From contig NZ_AP025480.1 of assembly GCF_024347435.1 (NCBI RefSeq), positions 1,302,001 through 1,366,000 on the forward strand: 64,000 bases of DNA, read 5' to 3'. The stretch comes from Vibrio cyclitrophicus (GTDB lineage Bacteria; Pseudomonadota; Gammaproteobacteria; Enterobacterales; Vibrionaceae). The translations under genes were made by a program, and so were the position numbers. How positions within the stretch are numbered: the first letter of the stretch is position 1; the number at the start of each line of letters is the position of its first letter. Below the pieces are notes generated by a model that made no database searches, was not told the DNA's origin, and saw only the letters and a program-made list of their open reading frames with translations. This document shows, piece by piece, positions 57,705 to 64,000 of this stretch.

Positions 57705-59237
57705 CTAGAAACTGCACAAAGTACCTTCTGGCATTAAGTGGTTATGAACGGATAATTTGAGTAACAGGTTAGCTTGCTCAATATCTGGAGCAAAATATCG
57801 GTCTTTGTCGTAGAAACTCACTTTCTCACGCAGAATCTGCTTCGCCTCTTCCACACGAGGAGAAGATAGATTAGGCGCTCGGAAGTCTAGCCCTTGTGCT
57901 GCTGCTAAATATTCTACTGCCAATATTCCACGGGTGTTTTCAGCCATGTATCTAAGCCTACGCGCGGCAAAGGTGGCCATTGATACGTGGTCTTCTTGGT
58001 TGGCAGAAGTAGGTAGGCTGTCTATTGACGCCGGATGAGCCAAGGTTTTGTTCTCACTTGCCAATGCTGCAGAGGTAACCTGAGCAATCATAAAGCCAGA
58101 GTTCACGCCGCCGTTATCGACCAAGAAAGGTGGAAGTTTGCTTAGCGCGCTATCGATTAGCAGTGCCATTCTTCGTTCTGACAAGCTGCCTATCTCAGCG
58201 ATTGCTAGTGCCAGGTTATCGGCTGCCATTGCGACGGGTTCGGCGTGGAAATTACCACCTGAAATGATGTCACCATCGTCAGCGAAAACCAGCGGGTTGT
58301 CGGATACTGAGTTCGCTTCAACATTTAAAATTTCAGCTGAATTGCGAATCTGCTGTAAGCAGGCACCCATCACTTGAGGCTGACAACGCAGCGAGTAAGG
58401 GTCTTGAACCTTTTCGCAGCAAGTATGTGATTCACCAATCTCACTCTTTTGATCAAGCATGTGACGGTAAGCAAGTGCTGCATCCATTTGGCCACGATGA
58501 CCACGAACGCGGTGTATACGAGGGTCAAACGGACGACGACTACCTAGCGCTGCTTCTACAGACATCGCACCACACACGGTTGCAGACGCAAACAAGTCTT
58601 CAGCTGCGAACAGACCTTCTAATGCAAAGGCGGTTGATGCTTGTGTGCCGTTTAACAGCGCCAAACCTTCTTTAGGTGCTAGTGTGATAGGCTCCAAGCC
58701 AGCGATTTGCATTGCTTCTAAGCCTGTGATGATTTTTCCGTTGTGACGTGCTTGGCCTTCACCTAGCAGAACGGTACTCATGTGTGCAAGGGGAGCGAGA
58801 TCTCCAGATGCACCAACTGATCCTTTCTGTGGAACACATGGGTAAACTTGTGCGTTCACTAGATCGATAAGAGCGTTGATGACCTTGAGTCGGATACCTG
58901 AATAGCCACGAGACAAGCTGTTAATCTTGAGCACCATCATCAAACGCACAGTTTCATCAGACATGAATTTGCCAATGCCCGCCGCGTGAGAAAGTACGAT
59001 ACTTTTCTGCAGTACTTCGAGATCTTCAGGCGCAATTTTGGTATTTGCTAGCAAGCCAAAACCCGTGTTGATGCCATACACAGTACGATCTTCAGCAATC
59101 ACTTGTTCGACAACGTGCATGCTCGCTTCAATATCAGGAATGGCTGCAGGATCGAGCGATAAGTTTACAGGGCTACGGCTAATCTTACGCAGTTCAGGTA
59201 GGCCTAGAAGTCCTGGTTTAAGTAATAAATTCAACAT
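57705..59237 (-). CDS. hutH: Histidine ammonia-lyase
   Basis: 510 residues from the ATG at 59237, chosen because GGAG sits five bases before it; an in-frame ATG at 59252 would give 515. The MIO cofactor triad Ala143-Ser144-Gly145 is in [12 protein letters not shown]. It converts histidine to urocanate. The stop of hutU is 15 bases upstream. Confidence 0.96.
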   Translation of the reverse strand: MLNLLLKPGLLGLPELRKISRSPVNLSLDPAAIPDIEASMHVVEQVIAEDRTVYGINTGFGLLANTKIAPEDLEVLQKSIVLSHAAGIGKFMSDETVRLMMVLKINSLSRGYSGIRLKVINALIDLVNAQVYPCVPQKGSVGASGDLAPLAHMSTVLLGEGQARHNGKIITGLEAMQIAGLEPITLAPKEGLALLNGTQASTAFALEGLFAAEDLFASATVCGAMSVEAALGSRRPFDPRIHRVRGHRGQMDAALAYRHMLDQKSEIGESHTCCEKVQDPYSLRCQPQVMGACLQQIRNSAEILNVEANSVSDNPLVFADDGDIISGGNFHAEPVAMAADNLALAIAEIGSLSERRMALLIDSALSKLPPFLVDNGGVNSGFMIAQVTSAALASENKTLAHPASIDSLPTSANQEDHVSMATFAARRLRYMAENTRGILAVEYLAAAQGLDFRAPNLSSPRVEEAKQILREKVSFYDKDRYFAPDIEQANLLLKLSVHNHLMPEGTLCSF

Positions 59238-59251
59238 GTTTTCTCCAGACA

Positions 59252-60946
59252 TTAAAGGCGACGAAGTTCTTCGTTTAGCATAGGTAAATCAAGCATCTGC
59301 TCTTTAGCACACTGCTTGGCAATATCGTAACCCGCATCAGCATGACGCATAACGCCAGTTGCCGGGTCATTGTGAAGTACACGAGCAATACGTTGTGATG
59401 CATCTTCACTGCCGTCACAACAAATCACCATACCTGAGTGTTGTGAGAAGCCCATGCCAACGCCGCCACCATGGTGGAGAGAAACCCATGTTGCGCCGCC
59501 TGCAGTATTCAGCAGAGCGTTCAATAGAGGCCAATCTGAAACGGCATCTGAGCCATCCATCATGCCTTCTGTTTCGCGGTTAGGGCTTGCAACAGAACCT
59601 GAATCTAGGTGGTCACGACCAATAACAACTGGTGCTTTCAGTTCACCATTTTTCACCATTTCATTGAATGCTTGGCCCAAACGTTCACGGTCTTTCAAGC
59701 CCACCCAACAGATACGAGCTGGTAAACCTTGGAACTGAATGCGTTCACGCGCCATGTCTAGCCAATTGTGTAGATGTGGGTTGTCTGGAATCAGTTCTTT
59801 TACTTTTTGATCTGTTTTGTAGATGTCCTCTGGATCGCCAGAAAGAGCAGCCCAACGGAATGGACCGATGCCTTCACAGAATAAAGGACGAATATAAGCA
59901 GGAACGAAACCTGGGAAATCAAATGCGTTTTCCACGCCTTCTTCAAGTGCCATTTGGCGAATGTTGTTGCCGTAATCTACAGTCGCAGCGCCACGGTATT
60001 GAAGATCTAGCATGGCTTGTACTTGAATCGCCATAGATTGCTTAGCGGCTTTCACTACTTTCGCTTCATCAGCTAAACGTTCTTGAGCCGCTTTTTCCAT
60101 TGTCCAACCTTGAGGTAAGTAGCCGTTCAGTGGATCGTGGGCAGAGGTTTGGTCAGTCACTACGTCAGGCGTGATGTTGCGTTCAACTAACTCTGGGAAT
60201 ACATCAGCAGCGTTGCCTAATAGGCCAACAGAGATTGGCGTGTCTGATTCTTTAATCATTGTCATCGCTTCATCTATGCTGGTGGCTTTTTTGTCTACAT
60301 AGCCAGTACGCAAGCGGTAATCGATTCGTGATTCATCGCATTCAACCGCAATCATTGAGAAGCCAGCCATTGTTGCAGCGAGAGGTTGAGCACCACCCAT
60401 GCCGCCAAGACCACCCGTTAGAACCCACTTGCCGTTAGCTTCACCTTGGAAGTGCTTCTTCGCGATTGCAACAAATGTTTCGTAAGTACCTTGAACGATG
60501 CCTTGAGAGCCAATGTAGATCCAGCTGCCTGCTGTCATTTGGCCGTACATCATCAAGCCTTCTTTATCGAGCTCGTTGAAGTGCTCCCAGTTCGCCCAGT
60601 GTGGAACAAGGTTAGAATTCGCGATCAGTACGCGAGGTGCGTTTTTATGAGTCGGGAACACGCCCACAGGTTTACCTGATTGAACAAGTAACGTTTGGTC
60701 GTCTTCTAAACGCTCTAATACTTCAACAATCTTGTCATAACATTTCCAATCACGCGCAGCTCGACCAATACCACCATACACAACCAGTGCATGTGGGTGT
60801 TCTGCCACATCAGGGTCTAGGTTGTTCATCAGCATACGCAGTGGTGCTTCTGTTAACCAAGATTTAGCGCGCAAAGTGGTGCCATGAGGTGCGCGAATTT
60901 CGCGAGTCGTGTCGAGACGAGGGTCACTGTTGTGGTGTTCCGTCAT
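59252..60946 (-). CDS. hutU: Urocanate hydratase
   Basis: 564 residues. Landmarks: [34 protein letters not shown] (NAD-binding), [31 protein letters not shown]. It hydrates urocanate to imidazolonepropionate using NAD as electrophile. AAGGA precedes the ATG. Just upstream lies a six-copy GTTGTA repeat (60977-61012). Confidence 0.97.
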   Translation of the reverse strand: MTEHHNSDPRLDTTREIRAPHGTTLRAKSWLTEAPLRMLMNNLDPDVAEHPHALVVYGGIGRAARDWKCYDKIVEVLERLEDDQTLLVQSGKPVGVFPTHKNAPRVLIANSNLVPHWANWEHFNELDKEGLMMYGQMTAGSWIYIGSQGIVQGTYETFVAIAKKHFQGEANGKWVLTGGLGGMGGAQPLAATMAGFSMIAVECDESRIDYRLRTGYVDKKATSIDEAMTMIKESDTPISVGLLGNAADVFPELVERNITPDVVTDQTSAHDPLNGYLPQGWTMEKAAQERLADEAKVVKAAKQSMAIQVQAMLDLQYRGAATVDYGNNIRQMALEEGVENAFDFPGFVPAYIRPLFCEGIGPFRWAALSGDPEDIYKTDQKVKELIPDNPHLHNWLDMARERIQFQGLPARICWVGLKDRERLGQAFNEMVKNGELKAPVVIGRDHLDSGSVASPNRETEGMMDGSDAVSDWPLLNALLNTAGGATWVSLHHGGGVGMGFSQHSGMVICCDGSEDASQRIARVLHNDPATGVMRHADAGYDIAKQCAKEQMLDLPMLNEELRRL

Positions 60947-60976
60947 TTTGGAATTCCTTCTGTTTCACGTTATATC

Positions 60977-61012
60977 GTTGTAGTTGTAGTTGTAGTTGTA
61001 GTTGTAGTTGTA
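60977..61012. repeat. Perfect hexanucleotide tandem repeat (GTTGTA)6 between hutG and hutU
   Basis: Six exact copies, 36 bp, in the 84-bp gap. On the mRNA it reads as repeated CUACAA or UACAAC units ahead of the hutU ribosome binding site. Confidence 0.97.
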
Positions 61013-61030
61013 GCTATCGGTATAGCTGGA

Positions 61031-62095
61031 TTAGTCACTGGCCATTGCACTGGCTATATCCCAACACAAACGTGCCGCCAATCGAGCCGTTTGGCCATCG
61101 ATGTCGTAGTCTGGGTTGTATTCCGCAATGTCCGCGATAATGAGTTTTTCACTGTGTTTGAAAATTTGTTCTAGAAAAGGAGCGAGTGCTTCATAACTCA
61201 CACCTCTTGCCGCTGGTGCACTTACACCCGGCGCTGTCGCTGCTGGGAATACGTCTAGGTCGATAGTGAGATAGAGGTAATCACACTCAGCGATGAATTT
61301 TTGTAACTTAACCAGTTGAGCGACTTGGTTTATTTGGGTCATGTTGCGGTCGTGTTCATACCAAACACCCAGTTGGTCAGCTTTGTTAAACAGCGCTTTG
61401 GTATTGCTGGCTGCACTCACACCAAGACAAGCGTAATGAAACGGCCACTGATGTTTGTGGCAATAATCGCTGATCTGGTTAAAAGGCGTACCTGAACTGG
61501 GTTTAACATCAGCAATGTCGCTTTCGAACTCTCGAAGATCAAAGTGAGCATCAAAGTTAACGATGCCGATCTTAGGTTTCTGTTCTGGCTGATCTTTATC
61601 AAGACGTTCTGCTTTATCTAGGTTTTCCACTTTATGTAAATGTTCAGCGAGGCCTTGGAACGATGCCCAAGCAACTTCGTGACCACCGCCAAGGGTAATC
61701 ACTTTGTTGGTTGCTAAAGCATTGGCAATCACAGAAGCACACTGTTTTTGACTGACTTCAAGTTGGCCATCATTGCACTCGATATCACCAAGGTCTGCGA
61801 TGTGAGCGTCACTGTGCCAAGCCATATTAGCCAACGCTTGGCGAATCAGGTTGGGGGCTTGTTTCGCGCCTACGCGTCCTTTGTTTCTTGCAACGCCTGC
61901 ATCGCTGGCAAAGCCGACCAAAGCGATAGCGCCATCAGTAAGCTCGTTACTTAAATCACTATGTTGCACTTGTTTAGTAATGTGATGTACGCGTGTGCCG
62001 AGTGCGCCATCTTCAAGGTCATTGCGTCCCGTCCACACAAAGTTATGTACGGTTTCTGCGTTCTTTTGAATGCTGTTGGACTTAGATTGAGTCAT
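61031..62095 (-). CDS. hutG: Formimidoylglutamase
   Basis: 354 residues from the ATG at 62095 ([10 protein letters not shown]); the frame opens at 62140, but that would overlap hutI by 59 bp. Arginase-fold Mn sites: [36 protein letters not shown]. It hydrolyses N-formimidoylglutamate to glutamate and formamide. Overlaps hutI by 14 bp, so translation is coupled. Confidence 0.95.
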   Translation of the reverse strand: MTQSKSNSIQKNAETVHNFVWTGRNDLEDGALGTRVHHITKQVQHSDLSNELTDGAIALVGFASDAGVARNKGRVGAKQAPNLIRQALANMAWHSDAHIADLGDIECNDGQLEVSQKQCASVIANALATNKVITLGGGHEVAWASFQGLAEHLHKVENLDKAERLDKDQPEQKPKIGIVNFDAHFDLREFESDIADVKPSSGTPFNQISDYCHKHQWPFHYACLGVSAASNTKALFNKADQLGVWYEHDRNMTQINQVAQLVKLQKFIAECDYLYLTIDLDVFPAATAPGVSAPAARGVSYEALAPFLEQIFKHSEKLIIADIAEYNPDYDIDGQTARLAARLCWDIASAMASD

Positions 62096-63332
62096 GACAC
62101 ACCTCGCCATTAACAATACGTTTATGCAGATGAGGAACACCGACTTGATAGCTTAAATCGGCAGGGTGCTCGATATTCCAGATAGCTAAATCAGCGACAT
62201 AACCAACTTCGATTTTGCCTTTGATTTGTGAGTCGCCAATAGCAGCCGCAGCATGACAAGTCACACCACGCAGTGCTTCTTCAGGCGTCGTGCCAAATAA
62301 GGTGCAGCTCATGTTCATCATCAGCGTTAAATCAGCAAAGGGAGACGTGCCGGGGTTTAAGTCTGTCGCGATCGCCATTGGAATGTTGTGTTCACGAAGT
62401 AGGGCGACGGGCGGCTGTTGAGTCTCTTTTAAGAAATAGAAAGCGCCGGGTAGCAAGGTGGCAACTGTGCCTGATTTAGCTAGTGCTTTGACTCCGGTTT
62501 CATCTAAGTATTCAACATGGTCGACAGAAAGTGCGCCGTATTTAGCTGCAAGCGTACTGCCACCCATATTAGAAAGTTGCTCAGTATGGCCTTTAATCGC
62601 GAGCCCATGTTCTTTGGCTGCTGCAAATACACGTTCGGTTTGTTCAAGATTGAAGCCGATAGATTCGCAAAACACGTCAACCGCATCGGCTAACCCTTGT
62701 TCTGCAGCTTTAGGAATGATCTCTTGGCAAACCAAATCGATATAGCTGTCCGGTTGCTCTTTGTATTCGGGCGGCACAGCATGGGCAGCAAGGAGAGTGG
62801 TCGTGATCTTAATACGGCGATGATTCTCTAACGCTTTGGCTGCACGCAGCATCTTGAGCTCATCTTCAAGTGTTAAACCATAGCCAGATTTTACTTCGAT
62901 GCTGGTTACGCCACTTCTTAGCAGACCATCAAGTCTCGGCAAGGCCATTTCAACCAGTTCGGATTCTTGCGCTGCGCGTGTTGCAGTGACTGTCGCTAGA
63001 ATGCCACCGCCTTGCTTGGCGATGTCGGTGTAAGACACACCATTCAAACGCAGCTCAAACTCGTTGGCGCGATTCCCCGAAAATACGAGATGAGTATGGC
63101 AATCAATTAACCCAGGTGTTACTAGCTTGTTTTTGCAGTCATAGGTGACGTAATCCAAAGAACCATCAACACTTACTTGTTCTAATTCAGAAGCAAGTGC
63201 GCTTTGGTTTGAACAAGATATGGACACGATCTTACCGTCTTCGATAAAGATATCTTGAGGGGAAGAAGGCTGATAACCATCGGCTCCCGAACTCATGGAG
63301 ACCACTCGTGCGTTTTTGAGGATCAAATTCAT
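62082..63332 (-). CDS. hutI: Imidazolonepropionase
   Basis: 416 residues from the ATG at 63332 with AGG five bases upstream; a GTG at 63338 is an alternative. Amidohydrolase fold: metal-binding [26 protein letters not shown], and [10 protein letters not shown]. It opens imidazolonepropionate to N-formimidoylglutamate. First gene of the hutIGUH transcript. Confidence 0.96.
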   Translation of the reverse strand: MNLILKNARVVSMSSGADGYQPSSPQDIFIEDGKIVSISCSNQSALASELEQVSVDGSLDYVTYDCKNKLVTPGLIDCHTHLVFSGNRANEFELRLNGVSYTDIAKQGGGILATVTATRAAQESELVEMALPRLDGLLRSGVTSIEVKSGYGLTLEDELKMLRAAKALENHRRIKITTTLLAAHAVPPEYKEQPDSYIDLVCQEIIPKAAEQGLADAVDVFCESIGFNLEQTERVFAAAKEHGLAIKGHTEQLSNMGGSTLAAKYGALSVDHVEYLDETGVKALAKSGTVATLLPGAFYFLKETQQPPVALLREHNIPMAIATDLNPGTSPFADLTLMMNMSCTLFGTTPEEALRGVTCHAAAAIGDSQIKGKIEVGYVADLAIWNIEHPADLSYQVGVPHLHKRIVNGEVCHDSI

Positions 63333-63361
63333 AATCACCTAGATCTTTGCTAAACATTAAA

Positions 63362-63371
63362 TGTATATACA
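63362..63371. promoter_or_regulatory. HutC-type operator
   Basis: TGTATATACA, a perfect palindrome with core GTATATAC fitting the GntR/HutC consensus GTMTAKAC. It is 30 bases upstream of hutI, between hutI and hutC. Confidence 0.7.
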
Positions 63372-63445
63372 AATAAATAGGCTAAACGCTGACCCGAATC
63401 AAGTTGATGTTGCAAAAATGTGATCGGCGATCAGGATGATGTTCT

Positions 63446-64000
63446 TTAATCTAGAAGTATCTTGGAGCTTAATTTGTACTTAGAACCAGGATGGTAGAGC
63501 AATGCAAAGCTGATGAGGCGTTCTTTGCTCCATGTTCTTCTATTCAAAAGAAGGCAAGGCTCTGATTCAGAAAGCTTTAGTGATGTTCTGATTTGCAAGT
63601 CTGGGATAATGGCTTCAACCGTGTGCTCTATAGCACTTAACGGGCAGTTTTTTGAAAGGTATTCATTAGGTGTCGAGGTTGAAAAGTCTTGCTCTAGATA
63701 TTTTGGAGCGGCTTGAGAATTCACCCAGCGTGCTTCCAATTGAATCGGTATGTTGTCAGCAAAGTGGATGATTTCACTATAGAATACTTCGGCATTGATC
63801 ATGACACCTAACCGTGTGGCGGTGCTTTCATCAGCCTTGATGCTCTTGTGCTTGATAACTTGACTAGCATACGTTTGGCCTCGGTCTTTGATCTCTTGCG
63901 CGATGTTGTTGATATCAAGTAGGGGAGATTGCGCTTTTTCGTCTGGTTCACAAACGAACGTCCCCAGCCTTGGCTTCCTAATGAGCTTACCTTCAGACAC
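63446..64000 (-). CDS. hutC: Histidine utilization repressor HutC (GntR family), N-terminus beyond the window
   Basis: 184 residues are visible, beginning in the wing of the winged helix (IRKPRLGTFV) and continuing into the UTRA effector domain that binds urocanate. The protein is cut by the window end. It should repress the hut genes and be released by urocanate. The GTATATAC operator lies downstream of it, in front of hutI. Confidence 0.92.
   Translation of the reverse strand: MSEGKLIRKPRLGTFVCEPDEKAQSPLLDINNIAQEIKDRGQTYASQVIKHKSIKADESTATRLGVMINAEVFYSEIIHFADNIPIQLEARWVNSQAAPKYLEQDFSTSTPNEYLSKNCPLSAIEHTVEAIIPDLQIRTSLKLSESEPCLLLNRRTWSKERLISFALLYHPGSKYKLSSKILLD

Noticed and set aside
60977..61012. 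CRISPR array
   Set aside because: Contiguous six-base units with no spacers; it is a simple tandem repeat.
61031..62140. Antisense ORFs within the hut and other long genes
   Set aside because: They are shadows of strong coding frames with atypical composition and no ribosome sites.

Overview
The window reads as a piece of the larger chromosome of a marine Vibrio, probably near the V. splendidus group. The evidence is the gene content (cydDC-trxB, hut operon, YcbB/YcbK/YcbL block, 367-residue PurC, DUF3334/DUF3581/DUF2982-type proteins), moderate AT-rich composition, and a gene order that, from memory, matches the trxB-to-hut stretch of V. cholerae chromosome I. Species assignment is inference; no search was run. 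The genes are ordinary chromosomal genes. The only autonomous mobile element seen is one group II intron.

Layout. 1-4767: an iron-related cluster (imelysin, di-haem DUF1111 oxidoreductase, imelysin-like lipoprotein, DUF1513 protein), with a ~157-bp terminal-inverted-repeat element inserted between the first two genes. 4849-7888: a cell-wall and detoxification trio, L,D-transpeptidase / MepK endopeptidase / GloC hydrolase. 8012-9425: a membrane protein and a small Lys/Ala-tailed DNA-binding protein. 9942-15186: a TRAP transporter (DctP-Q-M) followed by a Cache-domain histidine kinase and NarL-type regulator, with an elaborate regulatory leader upstream (9694-9818). 15356-21000: two paralogous BCCT transporters and a dCache chemoreceptor. 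21110-23204: a group II intron with its maturase, placed directly after the chemoreceptor's terminator. 23501-28120: cydC, cydD and trxB on the minus strand.

28650-39125 is a signalling-rich segment. It has three diguanylate-cyclase genes, one split by an in-frame TAA, a 2OG-Fe dioxygenase translationally coupled to a class V PLP enzyme, a DJ-1/PfpI protein divergent from a LysR regulator, and a DUF2797 protein. 39367-43549 (minus) has a SLC13-type dicarboxylate transporter, a SanA/DUF218 protein and NAD-malic enzyme, a plausible malate uptake and use set. 43734-52836: a DExH helicase, a small unknown protein, purC, sulA with a textbook LexA box, a Cys-rich mini-protein, a SEL1-TM-J-domain protein, an OmpA-type lipoprotein, and DUF2786 and DUF3334 proteins. 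53059-57495: a YdiJ-type 2-hydroxyacid dehydrogenase, an ICMT-family methyltransferase and a DUF3581 protein. 57705-64000 (minus): hutC(partial)-hutI-hutG-hutU-hutH, with a GTATATAC operator before hutI and a perfect six-copy GTTGTA repeat in the hutG-hutU gap.

Most interesting for follow-up: the coupled dioxygenase/PLP pair, the membrane-spanning SEL1/J-domain protein, the hut hexanucleotide repeat, the TACGTA array upstream of the TRAP operon, the nonsense-split PAS-PAS-GGDEF gene, and an unexplained double hairpin at 30596-30647. I saw no CRISPR array, tRNA, rRNA, prophage or recognised defence system.
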